DNA of 44,107 nt. It comes from JAMCXS01 sp964459065 (GTDB lineage: Bacteria; Acidobacteriota; Terriglobia; UBA7540). The DNA lies in NCBI GenBank assembly GCA_964459065.1, contig CAYWMN010000001.1:1-44107 (forward strand). Direction: 5' to 3'. The notes under the pieces were generated by a model. It did no database searches and was not told the DNA's origin. It worked only from the letters and a program-made list of their open reading frames with translations. Shown in pieces: positions 8,794-16,626 of this stretch; position 1 is the stretch's first letter; each line of letters begins with the position of its first letter. The position numbers were made by a program, and so were the translations under genes.

Positions 8794-10485
8794 TCACATC
8801 CTTTCGTAGCGCGGCCCGCCTCCGCCTTCCGGGCACACCCAGGTAATAATCTCATAAGGGTCCAGGATGTCGCACGTTTTGCAGTGAACGCAGTTGGACG
8901 CGTTAACCTTCAGGCGCCGCCCGGAGCCGTCGTCGCTTGCTTCCATTTCATAAACCGCCGCCGGGCAGAAGTGCTGGCAGGGGTTTCCGTACTCGCGCGC
9001 GCAGCGGTTGTTGCAGATGTCGAAATCAGCGATCCGCAGATGGGAAGGCTGATCTTCCTCGTGCTGCGTGCCGGAATGGTAGACGTCGGAGAGCTTATCA
9101 AAAGTCAGCTTCCCGTCCGGTCTGAGCTTTTCAACGGGCTGAGGCGCAAAGTCTTCCAGCCTCTTCATGTGCTCATGGTCCTGGCGCAGCGGGTAGCGCC
9201 GGTGGAGTCCTCGCCCGCCCGTCAGCATTTGCACGCCCGCGTGGAGGCCGCCGCGCCAAAAGCCTTGTGCGAACGCCTGGCGGTAGTTGCGAACTTTCCA
9301 AAGCTCGTCGCGCACCCAACTGGCTTGCCATTTGGAGTTGAATGCACCCATCGCCGCGGCGGAAAAGTCTTCCGCCAGCAAGGCTTCAAAAGCCGTTTCA
9401 GCCGCCAGCATGCCGGTTTTCATGGCCAGATGAATGCCCTTGAGCCGCGCGGCAATCAGAAAGCCGGCGCTGTCACCCACCATCAGCGCTCCGGCTGCGG
9501 CGGTCGAGGGAATTGAAAAATAGCCGCCTTCCGGGATGGTCTTTGCGCCGTAGCGCAGCATCCGGCCGCCCTTGAGAAGTTTTGCGACCCAGGGGTGAGT
9601 TTTGAACCGGTTGAAGCGCTCATGAACGTCAAACCGCGGATCGTCGCAATCGAGGCCGGCCACCAGTCCCAGCGACGCCTGGTGATCCGGGAGGCCGTAA
9701 ATGAAGCCGCCGCCAAACTGCCGCGAGCTGAGCGGCCATCCGGCGGTGTGGATCACTTGTCCGGGGCGAAGTCGCCCGGCGGGAATTTCCCACAGCTCCT
9801 TGACCCCCAGGGAATACGCTTGCGGATTTGACGCGCGGTCGAGCCCCAGCCGCCGGATCAGTTGCTTGGTCAGCGAGCCGCGCGAGCCTTCGGCGAACAC
9901 CACGACTTTTGCCCGCAGGTCATAGCCGGGTTCGAAATTGGCCTTGGGATTCCCGGCCTTGTCGATTCCCTTATCGTCGGTCCGGACGCCTGCGACGCGC
10001 TCGCCGTCATAAAGGATTTCAGAGCCGCTGATGCCCGGAAACAGGCTGAGGCCGGATGATTCGGCCAGATCTCCCAGCCACTTGACCAGCTTGTTGAGGG
10101 AAACGACCAGGTTGCCGTGATTGTGAAGAAACGGCGGGACAAGCGGCAATTTCCAGCGACCCGTCCGAGTGAGGAAGTAGACGGCCTCGCCTGAGACCGC
10201 TGACTCGATGGGCGCTCCACGGGATGGGTAGTCCGGCACAAGCTCCGCAAGCGCGCGCGGGTCAATAATGGCGCCTGAGAGCGAATGAGCGCCAATCTCG
10301 GCGGCTTTTTCAAGAATGTAGATGTTCTCAGGGGAAAGCCGGGGGCCGGAGGCAGGCCCGTCGTCGAGCTTCCGGTTGCGGGCTTCCATCAACTGGGCAA
10401 GGCGCAGGCCGCAACTGAGCCCGGCGGGACCCGCGCCGACGATTACGACGTCGGCCTCGAGGGTTTCTCTTGGGACTTCCGGCAT
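8794..10485 (-). CDS. Electron transfer flavoprotein-ubiquinone oxidoreductase
   Basis: A 563-residue ETF-QO that passes electrons from reduced electron transfer flavoprotein (from fatty-acid and amino-acid dehydrogenases) to the quinone pool through FAD and one [4Fe-4S] cluster. The FAD-binding motif VIVGAGPAGLSCG lies near residues 15-27 and GAHSLSGAIIDP follows the FAD site. The C-terminal ferredoxin-like domain has cluster ligands Cys507, Cys532, Cys535 and Cys538 (CVHCKTCDILDP); the spacing of 25 residues between the first two matches the animal enzyme. The gene is full length. ETF subunit genes are not in this window. It is followed closely by the DUF374 acyltransferase. Confidence 0.95.
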   Translation of the reverse strand: MPEVPRETLEADVVIVGAGPAGLSCGLRLAQLMEARNRKLDDGPASGPRLSPENIYILEKAAEIGAHSLSGAIIDPRALAELVPDYPSRGAPIESAVSGEAVYFLTRTGRWKLPLVPPFLHNHGNLVVSLNKLVKWLGDLAESSGLSLFPGISGSEILYDGERVAGVRTDDKGIDKAGNPKANFEPGYDLRAKVVVFAEGSRGSLTKQLIRRLGLDRASNPQAYSLGVKELWEIPAGRLRPGQVIHTAGWPLSSRQFGGGFIYGLPDHQASLGLVAGLDCDDPRFDVHERFNRFKTHPWVAKLLKGGRMLRYGAKTIPEGGYFSIPSTAAAGALMVGDSAGFLIAARLKGIHLAMKTGMLAAETAFEALLAEDFSAAAMGAFNSKWQASWVRDELWKVRNYRQAFAQGFWRGGLHAGVQMLTGGRGLHRRYPLRQDHEHMKRLEDFAPQPVEKLRPDGKLTFDKLSDVYHSGTQHEEDQPSHLRIADFDICNNRCAREYGNPCQHFCPAAVYEMEASDDGSGRRLKVNASNCVHCKTCDILDPYEIITWVCPEGGGGPRYERM

Positions 10486-10635
10486 CAGGACCAGGCCTCA
10501 GCTTGACAAACGCCCCGCGCACCCCGCGACGATTGCTCAGCTTGGTAGCGATAGGTCGCGCCAGGCGTAGAGCTTGAAACCGCGGCCGCGCCGCCTTCTT
10601 GCGTCACCAAGCGGAGAATCCGAGACCGCGTTCGC

Positions 10636-11361
10636 TTACTTGGGTTTGGGCAGGCTCGCGATGTGCTGCTTCAGGACTTCCGCGATCATGCTATCCGAGC
10701 CGTATTCCTTTTGAATCTCATTATAAATCCCGCGGGCGCGTTCGGGCTCGGTGGAGCGGTAGGTATCCGCCATGGCCAGCAACGCCGTGGATTTCGGCAC
10801 CGTCAGCGTGGGATGATTGGCAAGGCTAGCGTAAATCTTTCTCGCCTCGCTGAGTTTGCCGGACTTGGCCAGAGTGCCCGCCAGAGCATAATTCGCGAGG
10901 GCGGCGATTTGCTGGTCCGAATTTTGCGCGGCCTGGCGCAGCGTTTTGATCGCGACCGGGTCGTTTCCCAGGCGCGCCTGGCAAACGCCCATGTGCACTT
11001 CAGCATAGCCGGCGGCCTTGGTGTGCGGGTAGAGTTTGATGATTTGGCCGAATTGCTTGAGGGCTTCGTCGTACTTGGCCTTGGCGGTCGGGAACATCAG
11101 GCCGGCCTGCTGGGGATTGTTCGGGTCCGGCTTGCCGACGCCGGCTTCAAAAACCCCCACCGCAACCTGCAACTGGCTGTTGGCCGCAGCTTCCTGCTGG
11201 GCGCGGTGGTTTTTAAACCACATCACTCCGCTGACGGTCACGATGATCGCCGCGCTGATAAGAATAATTGCCTTGAGGTGCTCGCTGACGAAAATCTGGA
11301 CGTTCTCGATCGCATCTTGAAATTCGTCATGCTTCAGCTGATGCCGCGTGTATCGATCCAC
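10636..11361 (-). CDS. Membrane-anchored TPR protein (YfgM-like)
   Basis: A 241-residue protein with a short cytosolic N-terminus, one transmembrane helix at about residues 29-50 (LKAIILISAAIIVTVSGVMWF) and an extracytoplasmic alpha-helical TPR-like domain with repeats such as YPHTKAAGYAEVHMGVCQARLG and AALANYALAGTLAKSGKLSEA. The architecture is that of YfgM/TPR_21 proteins, which associate with the SecYEG translocon and envelope chaperones. GAGGAGA precedes the ATG. It is divergent from the his operon and 150 bp upstream of ETF-QO; bases 10486-10635 show no gene. Confidence 0.8.
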   Translation of the reverse strand: MDRYTRHQLKHDEFQDAIENVQIFVSEHLKAIILISAAIIVTVSGVMWFKNHRAQQEAAANSQLQVAVGVFEAGVGKPDPNNPQQAGLMFPTAKAKYDEALKQFGQIIKLYPHTKAAGYAEVHMGVCQARLGNDPVAIKTLRQAAQNSDQQIAALANYALAGTLAKSGKLSEARKIYASLANHPTLTVPKSTALLAMADTYRSTEPERARGIYNEIQKEYGSDSMIAEVLKQHIASLPKPK

Positions 11362-11520
11362 AGTTTCTCCTCGTTGCTTTGCTTAGCTCATCTTATCAAT
11401 CGGATGGAAGGAAGGTCAATGAGGTCGCCGGCCCCAATGAGCCGCCAAACGGGGGCGCCTGGTCAACTACGTGCGCCGGCCGGCCGGTTTTCACGGCTCC
11501 GGACCGGCCAAGATTGCTGG

Positions 11521-11549
11521 TTGACAGATGAGGCCGAGCGGCTTAGAGT
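11521..11549 (+). promoter_or_regulatory. Sigma70-type promoter of the his operon
   Basis: A consensus -35 TTGACA (11521-11526) and a -10 TAGAGT (11544-11549, 4 of 6 matches) are separated by 17 bp. Transcription would start near 11556, only about 5 nt before the leader-peptide ATG, so the leader mRNA would be nearly leaderless. Confidence 0.65.
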
Positions 11550-11560
11550 AAAAGATTCAT

Positions 11561-11632
11561 ATGCTGCTCACACTGGCACATCACCATCACCATTCGAGCC
11601 ACAGGGTGTGGTGTCAGTGGGTGCTGGCGTAA
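11561..11632 (+). CDS. hisL: his operon leader peptide
   Basis: A 23-codon ORF starting MLLTLA and continuing with five consecutive His codons (11579-11593), then SSH, giving six His in 23 residues, and ending in VLA-TAA. Such a His run directly before an attenuator and hisI identifies it as the his leader peptide, whose translation senses charged tRNA-His. There is no clear Shine-Dalgarno; with the proposed promoter the ATG would lie about 5 nt from the transcript start. It is a regulatory peptide with no expected function of its own. Confidence 0.93.
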   Translation: MLLTLAHHHHHSSHRVWCQWVLA

Positions 11633-11696
11633 GAACTTGCAAGATCGGAATCAGTTCGAGCCCGCTGACAGGTTGAGTTAGCGGGCTTTTTTATTT
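11571..11696 (+). promoter_or_regulatory. Histidine-operon transcription attenuator
   Basis: Four segments form mutually exclusive helices. Segment 1 (CACTGGCACATCACC, 11571-11585) can pair with segment 2 (GGTGTGGTGTCAGTG, 11605-11619) with two mismatches, forming the pause hairpin. Segment 2 (TGTCAGTGGG, 11612-11621) can instead pair with segment 3 (CCCGCTGACA, 11661-11670) over 10 bp with one wobble, forming the antiterminator. Segment 3 (11659-11666) pairs with segment 4 (11680-11687) as the terminator. The His codons lie across segment 1 and into the 1-2 loop, so a ribosome stalled for charged tRNA-His would block segment 1, free segment 2 and allow read-through. Confidence 0.93.
11659..11696 (+). 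terminator. Intrinsic terminator of the his attenuator
   Basis: AGCCCGCT (11659-11666) and AGCGGGCT (11680-11687) form a perfect 8-bp stem with a 13-nt loop, followed by TTTTTATTT. It ends 14 nt before the hisI start. Confidence 0.92.
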
Positions 11697-11709
11697 CAGG
11701 GAGCATAAA

Positions 11710-12087
11710 ATGATGGACTTGAAGTTTGACGGCGGCTTAATCCCCGCCATTGTGCAGGACAAGAGCAGCGGCGAAGTCCTGATGCTGGGCTATATGAACG
11801 ATGAGGCTTTTGGGAAAACGCTGGAGACCGGATTCGTTACTTTTTATAGCCGCAGCCGGCAAAAATTGTGGACCAAAGGCGAGACTTCCGGCCACAAGCT
11901 GCGCGTCCACGAAGTTCGGGTGGATTGCGATAAGGATGCGCTGCTGGTTCAGGCGGAACTGGCGGGGCCCGGATGCTGCCACATGGGTTACCGGTCCTGT
12001 TTTTTCCGCAAGGTCACGGCACAGGGCGAGGAAACCGTCGCCCGGCAGGAATTTAATCCCGATGAAGTTTACGGCAGTTCGAAATAG
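11710..12087 (+). CDS. hisI: Phosphoribosyl-AMP cyclohydrolase
   Basis: A 125-residue cytosolic enzyme of histidine biosynthesis that opens the purine ring of phosphoribosyl-AMP (third step). Diagnostic segments are MLGYMNDEAFGKTLETG, FYSRSRQKLWTKGETSGH and VDCDKDALLVQ, the Asp-rich site binding Mg(2+), followed by Cys residues (GPGCCHMGYRSCF) that with an upstream Cys bind Zn(2+). It is the cyclohydrolase alone; there is no fused HisE pyrophosphohydrolase and no hisE in the operon. AGGGAG lies 7 nt upstream of the ATG, which is the first gene after the attenuator; an adjacent second ATG (11713) is equally possible. Confidence 0.96.
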   Translation: MMDLKFDGGLIPAIVQDKSSGEVLMLGYMNDEAFGKTLETGFVTFYSRSRQKLWTKGETSGHKLRVHEVRVDCDKDALLVQAELAGPGCCHMGYRSCFFRKVTAQGEETVARQEFNPDEVYGSSK

Positions 12088-12098
12088 GAGAATAAGGC

Positions 12099-12971
12099 AT
12101 GAAGTTGAAGTTAGGAATCCCCCAGGGAAGCCTTCAGGAAGCTTCCTTGCAATTGTTTCGGCGCGCGGGTTATGAGATCACGGTGAGCTCGCGCTCCTAT
12201 TTCCCGGTCATTGATGACGGGGAAATCGAATGCATGCTGATCCGCGCGCAGGAAATGGCTCGCTACGTGGAAGACGGCGTGCTGGACGCCGGCATCACCG
12301 GCCGCGACTGGATTATGGAGAACAATGAAGCGGCGGTGGTTGAAGTCGCTGACTTGATTTACGCCAAGAACACTTTCGGAAAAGTCCGGTGGGTCCTGGC
12401 GGTGCCGGATAAATCCGACATTCAGAGCGTGAAGGACCTGGAAGGCAAGGTGGTGGCGACCGAGCTGGTCAACGTGACCAAGCGCTACCTCGAGAAGAAC
12501 GGCGTCCACGCCAAAGTGGAATTTTCCTGGGGCGCGACGGAAGTCAAACCGCCGGTTCTGGCCGACGCCATTGTGGAGGTGACCGAAACCGGCTCGTCGC
12601 TGCGGGCTAACGGCCTGCGCATTGTGGAGAACGTTCTCGAATCGAACACCAAGTTCATTGCCAATCAAACCGCCTGGAAAGACGACTGGAAGCGCCAAAA
12701 GGTGGAAACGCTCATCATGTTGTTGAAAGGGGCGATCGACGCCGCCGGCAAGGTGGGGTTGATGCTGAACGTGCGGCGCAAGGATTTGCAGACGGTGCTG
12801 GACGTGCTGCCGGCCTTGAAGCGGCCCACCATTTCCGACCTGACCGACTCCGACTGGGTGGCCGTCAACACCGTGATTGAAGAGCGAACGTCGCGGGAAA
12901 TCATTCCCCGGCTGAAGTTGGCGAACGCCCAGGGTATCGTCGAGTATCCGCTCAACAAGATCGTCGTCTAA
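12099..12971 (+). CDS. hisG: ATP phosphoribosyltransferase (long form)
   Basis: A 290-residue enzyme for the first, committed step: ATP + PRPP to phosphoribosyl-ATP. It starts KLGIPQGSLQEASLQLFRRAGY; the PRPP-binding loop is EVTETGSSLRANGLRIVENV. The length and the C-terminal segment after about residue 215 (LLKGAIDAAGKVGLMLNVRRKDL) show the long hexameric HisG_L form with the ACT-like regulatory domain for feedback inhibition by histidine, so no HisZ is needed. It begins 11 nt after hisI, with AGGAGA overlapping the hisI end. Confidence 0.96.
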   Translation: MKLKLGIPQGSLQEASLQLFRRAGYEITVSSRSYFPVIDDGEIECMLIRAQEMARYVEDGVLDAGITGRDWIMENNEAAVVEVADLIYAKNTFGKVRWVLAVPDKSDIQSVKDLEGKVVATELVNVTKRYLEKNGVHAKVEFSWGATEVKPPVLADAIVEVTETGSSLRANGLRIVENVLESNTKFIANQTAWKDDWKRQKVETLIMLLKGAIDAAGKVGLMLNVRRKDLQTVLDVLPALKRPTISDLTDSDWVAVNTVIEERTSREIIPRLKLANAQGIVEYPLNKIVV

Positions 12972-13000
12972 AGCCCGGCGGCCGGGCGCAAAGTGCGATT

Positions 13001-13597
13001 ATGGCAGATCGAAGCACCTGCATTTATTGCGGATCAAGCGACCAGTGCGATCCTGTGTATCTGGCCGCGGCGGAGCGCCTGGGACGCGTGCTGGCGCGGA
13101 ACAACGTGACGGTGGTCTACGGCGGAGGCGCGACGGGCTCCATGGGGAAGCTGGCCGAAGGCGCGCTGGCCGAGCAGGGCCGGGTAATCGGCGTGATCCC
13201 GGATTTCATGGTCAAGATTGAATGGGCGAATCCGAACATCACCGAGACCCTCGTGGTGCAGGACATGCACGAGCGCAAACGGCGGATGATGGACTTGTCG
13301 GACTCCCTTGTGGCGCTGCCGGGCGGCTCCGGAACGCTGGATGAACTGATGGAAGCCATCACCTGGAAACGGCTGGGGCTCTACCTGGGGCCGATTGTGA
13401 TCCTCAACACGAGGTCTTATTACCAGCCGCTGATCCAACTGCTTGACCAATGCATCGGGCAGCGCTTTATGGATTCCAGGCACGCGGGGATGTGGACGGT
13501 GGTTGAGGAGCCCGAGGACGTGCTGCCGGCCATTGCCGCTGCCGAACCCTGGAGCGAAGATTGCCGCAAGTTTGCGGCCTTGCGAGAAATCCTTTAA
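13001..13597 (+). CDS. LOG family nucleotide 5'-monophosphate phosphoribohydrolase-like protein
   Basis: A 198-residue Rossmann-like protein of the LOG/TIGR00730 family. Key motifs are VVYGGGATGSMGKLAEGAL, HERKRRMMDLSDSLVALPGG and the signature PGGSGTLDELMEAITWKRLG, with the catalytic Arg and Glu in place. Family members hydrolyse cytokinin riboside monophosphates or AMP to the base and ribose 5-phosphate. It is inserted between hisG and hisD in the same orientation, 29 nt after hisG and 50 nt before hisD, so it is co-transcribed with the his operon. A link to purine nucleotide by-products or ribose-5-P recycling into PRPP is possible but unproven; it may simply be a passenger. Confidence 0.88.
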   Translation: MADRSTCIYCGSSDQCDPVYLAAAERLGRVLARNNVTVVYGGGATGSMGKLAEGALAEQGRVIGVIPDFMVKIEWANPNITETLVVQDMHERKRRMMDLSDSLVALPGGSGTLDELMEAITWKRLGLYLGPIVILNTRSYYQPLIQLLDQCIGQRFMDSRHAGMWTVVEEPEDVLPAIAAAEPWSEDCRKFAALREIL

Positions 13598-13647
13598 GCT
13601 GCGCGGACGGAGCACCTGCCCGCGCTCTTGATGATGAAGGCAAATTG

Positions 13648-14937
13648 ATGATTCCCATCTTTCGCAGCACCGATTCCAAGGCGATGGAGCACCTGGTGCG
13701 CTCCCCCGGCGCGGAGCTTAAGAAAGCTGAATCGGTCGCCCGGCGCATTCTTAAGGATGTGCAGAGGCACGGCGACCGCGCACTCGAAGACTGGACGTGG
13801 AAGCTGGACGGAATCAACCTGGCGCGCAAGGGAATCACCGTGAAGCGCGCGGAGGTGGCGAAGGCTTACCGCCAGGTGCCGAAGGATTTCCAGCAAGCCG
13901 TCAAGAAGGCGGCGCGCAACATTCGCCGGACCGCGCAGCAGCAATTGCCCAAAGGCTGGAAGCTTGATGACCGCTCCGGCGTCAAGCTCAGCCAGATTGT
14001 GCGGCCGCTCGATCGCGTTGCGTGCTATGTTCCCGGCGGACGTTTTCCATTGCCTTCGACGGTTCTGATGAGCGTAATCCCCGCGCAGGTGGCGGGCGTT
14101 CGAGACATCATGATCACTTCGCCGCGCCCGGCTCCGGCGGTACTGGTGGCGGCGGACCTGCTGGGCGTCAAAAAAGTCTTTCGGCTGGGAGGCGCGCAGG
14201 CCATCGGCGCCTTCGCCTATGGAACCGAAAGCGTGCCGCGCGCGGACAAAATTGTCGGTCCCGGAAACCGCTACGTGGCCGCGGCCAAGAAACTGGTGGC
14301 GGGTGATTGCGGCATTGATTTCGTCGCCGGGCCCTCGGAGTTGGTGGTGGCCGGCGCGAAGGGCCATCCGGCCTGGATTGCCGCTGACCTGGTGGCCCAG
14401 GCCGAGCACGACCTGGACGCCGTGGCCGTCTTTATTACGCCGTCGCAGAAAATGGCGCTCAGCGTCCAGGCCGCGGTGAGCAAGGTTCTGGAACAGCTTC
14501 CTGCTCCGGAGCTTGCGGCCAAGGCTCTGGACAGGAACGGCGCCATCGTCGTCACTCGAAGCCTTACTGAAACCATCGATCTGGTGAATGCCTTGGCTCC
14601 CGAGCACCTGACGCTGCTGGCTGATGCGGCCCAAAAGCTCCGCCATATTCGATCTGCGGGATCGATCTTTTTGAAGGATTCAAGTCCGGTGGCGGCCGGC
14701 GATTATGCTTCCGGACCCAATCACATTTTGCCCACGGCTGGCGCGGCGCGCCTGAGCGGCGGGTTGAGCGCCGCGGATTTCGTCAAGACGATCTCCGTCC
14801 AGGAATTGAGCCTGCCGGGCCTTGCAGGCCTCCGAAAATCCATCGTGACGCTTGCCCGGACGGAGGGCCTTGAAGCCCACGCTCATTCGATTGAAACGAG
14901 GTTCAACGTTGATGGTTCGACCCCGAAGGGCCGTTGA
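13648..14937 (+). CDS. hisD: Histidinol dehydrogenase
   Basis: About 429 residues, usual length. It performs the last two oxidations from L-histidinol to L-histidine with NAD and Zn(2+). Clear family segments are CYVPGGRFPLPSTVLMSVIP, GGAQAIGAFAYGTESVPR, KIVGPGNRYVAAAKK, DFVAGPSELVV and DLVAQAEHDLDA, with the catalytic EH pair at PEHLTL. A longer reading frame opens at 13561 inside the LOG gene, but the ATG at 13648 is chosen because GAAGG lies 7 nt upstream and homologues begin here. Its end overlaps hisC. Confidence 0.96.
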   Translation: MIPIFRSTDSKAMEHLVRSPGAELKKAESVARRILKDVQRHGDRALEDWTWKLDGINLARKGITVKRAEVAKAYRQVPKDFQQAVKKAARNIRRTAQQQLPKGWKLDDRSGVKLSQIVRPLDRVACYVPGGRFPLPSTVLMSVIPAQVAGVRDIMITSPRPAPAVLVAADLLGVKKVFRLGGAQAIGAFAYGTESVPRADKIVGPGNRYVAAAKKLVAGDCGIDFVAGPSELVVAGAKGHPAWIAADLVAQAEHDLDAVAVFITPSQKMALSVQAAVSKVLEQLPAPELAAKALDRNGAIVVTRSLTETIDLVNALAPEHLTLLADAAQKLRHIRSAGSIFLKDSSPVAAGDYASGPNHILPTAGAARLSGGLSAADFVKTISVQELSLPGLAGLRKSIVTLARTEGLEAHAHSIETRFNVDGSTPKGR

Positions 14938-16036
14938 GCGCCTGAAGCCTTATCGTCCTCCGAGGGAAGGGCGGGGCGGCAAACTGCGGCTGGATTTCAA
15001 TGAAAACACGGTGGGATGTCCGGCGGTGGTGACACGCGCACTGCGGCGCGCGCTGAACCCTGATCTGCTGTCGCGCTATCCCGAATACGAGGAAGCGAAG
15101 AGCACTCTCGCAAAATTTTTCGGCGTCAAGTCCGAAGAGCTGTTACTGGCGAACGGCACTGACGACGCCATCAAAATGATTTGCGACACGTTCGTCAATG
15201 CCGGCGACCACCTGGTGGTTCCGGCTCCCACGTTCCCGGTGTATGAATTCTTCCACAGCGTTGCGGGAGGCCGCACAACCCAGGTGCGCTATGACGAAAA
15301 GTTTTGCCTTTCGGCCAAACGGCTGCTTGCCGCCGTCACCAAGCGCACGCGCTGGATCGCCATTGCCAGCCCCAACAATCCCACGGGAACGACGCTTGCC
15401 AAAAAGGATCTGCGCGCCCTGCTGAAAGGAGCGCCGGACGCCATCGTTCTGGTGGATGAGGCTTACCAGGATTTTTCAGGTGAAACGGTTCTACCCTGGA
15501 TCAGGAAATACCCGAACCTGGTGGTGACGCGAACCTTCTCGAAAGCGTTCGGGCTGGCGGGCTTGCGCCTGGGCGCGATCCTGACCAACGCGGAGCTTGC
15601 CGAGCCCATGCGCCGCGCGCAAAATCCTTTTGCGGTGAACTCCCTGGCGCTGGCCGGCGCTCTCGAAGCCATTCGACATAAGGACTACGTGGCGCAATAT
15701 GTTGAAGAGGTTCGAGCGAACCGTGAAGAGTTCTGCCGTTTTCTCGACAGCATCGGTATCCCTTACGTGCCCAGCCGGTCAAATTTTGTCCTGACGCGCG
15801 TCGGCCCCAAGGCTCCGGAAATTGCCCAGCGCCTGCGGGAACAGAATATCCTGGTGCGCGACTGGAGTTACGATCCGCGCCTGAAAGGCTACCTGCGTTT
15901 CACGATCGGCACCACAGCCCAGATGCGCCGCCTGCTCAAAGGGCTTGCGAAGTCCCAGAGCATGATGGAGTCCAGGAACGGCGCCGGCGCCTGGAAAAAC
16001 TTTGTGACTTACGCTTCAACAGGATGGTTTTCATGA
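14912..16036 (+). CDS. hisC: Histidinol-phosphate aminotransferase
   Basis: A 374-residue PLP-dependent class I/II aminotransferase converting imidazole-acetol phosphate to L-histidinol phosphate. It shows LDFNENTVGCP near the N-terminus, ASPNNPTGT, VDEAYQDFSG (the Asp that contacts PLP) and RTFSKAFGLAGLRLG, which carries the PLP-binding Lys. The ATG at 14912 lies inside the end of hisD (26-nt overlap). Its last codons overlap hisB. An extra C-terminal tail of about 25 residues after LLKGLAKSQ is not typical and may result from loss of an earlier stop. Confidence 0.95.
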   Translation: MVRPRRAVERLKPYRPPREGRGGKLRLDFNENTVGCPAVVTRALRRALNPDLLSRYPEYEEAKSTLAKFFGVKSEELLLANGTDDAIKMICDTFVNAGDHLVVPAPTFPVYEFFHSVAGGRTTQVRYDEKFCLSAKRLLAAVTKRTRWIAIASPNNPTGTTLAKKDLRALLKGAPDAIVLVDEAYQDFSGETVLPWIRKYPNLVVTRTFSKAFGLAGLRLGAILTNAELAEPMRRAQNPFAVNSLALAGALEAIRHKDYVAQYVEEVRANREEFCRFLDSIGIPYVPSRSNFVLTRVGPKAPEIAQRLREQNILVRDWSYDPRLKGYLRFTIGTTAQMRRLLKGLAKSQSMMESRNGAGAWKNFVTYASTGWFS

Positions 16037-16626
16037 AGGCGCGCACTGCATCGCTCGACCGGAAAACGACCGAAACGGACATTCGGATCCGCCTCAAAAT
16101 CGAAGGCGAGGGCCGCTACAACGTCTCCACCGGCATCCGTTTTTTCGACCACATGCTGGAGCTTTTTGCGCGGCACGGCGGCTTCAACCTCGATCTCCGT
16201 GCGAAGGGTGATCTTGACGTTGACCAGCATCACACGGTGGAAGACGTCGGCATCGCGCTGGGTGAAGCTTTCCGCACGGCGCTGGGCTCGAAGAAAGGAA
16301 TCAACCGGGCCGGCTACTTTGTAATGCCCATGGATGAAACGCTGGCGCTTGCCGCCATCGACTTGAGCGGCCGGCCTTATCTGGTGATCAACGCCCCCAT
16401 CCGCGCCCGGCTGGTGGGCGATCTGCAAACCGAATTGCTGGAAGATTTTTTCCAGGGCTTCGCCACCAGCGCTAAGGCGAACGTGCACCTGAAACTGGCC
16501 TACGGCCGTTCCAGCCACCACGGGGTGGAGGCGCTGTTCAAAGCTTTCGCGCGGGCCTTGCGCTATGCCTGCTCGCATGACGCACAGATGAAGCGCCAGC
16601 TTCCATCCACCAAAGGACTTCTATGA
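16033..16626 (+). CDS. hisB: Imidazoleglycerol-phosphate dehydratase
   Basis: A 197-residue monofunctional IGP dehydratase (no fused histidinol phosphatase), a Mn(2+)-dependent cytosolic enzyme. Metal-binding motifs are FDHMLELFARHGG, DVDQHHTVEDVGIALGEAF and SSHHGVEALFKAFARAL. The ATG at 16033 is preferred over 16024 because AGGA lies at 16021-16024, directly on the earlier ATG. Its stop overlaps the hisH start (ATGA). A separate histidinol-phosphate phosphatase is required and is not in the window. Confidence 0.95.
   Translation: MKARTASLDRKTTETDIRIRLKIEGEGRYNVSTGIRFFDHMLELFARHGGFNLDLRAKGDLDVDQHHTVEDVGIALGEAFRTALGSKKGINRAGYFVMPMDETLALAAIDLSGRPYLVINAPIRARLVGDLQTELLEDFFQGFATSAKANVHLKLAYGRSSHHGVEALFKAFARALRYACSHDAQMKRQLPSTKGLL

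Noticed and set aside
11579..11593. Run of five His codons read as an engineered polyhistidine tag
   Set aside because: It lies in a 23-codon leader ORF followed by an attenuator and hisI, uses mixed CAT/CAC codons and has no vector sequence around it.
13561..13647. hisD starting inside the LOG gene
   Set aside because: The ATG at 13648 has a well-placed ribosome site and matches the family start; the upstream extension is the LOG gene in another frame.
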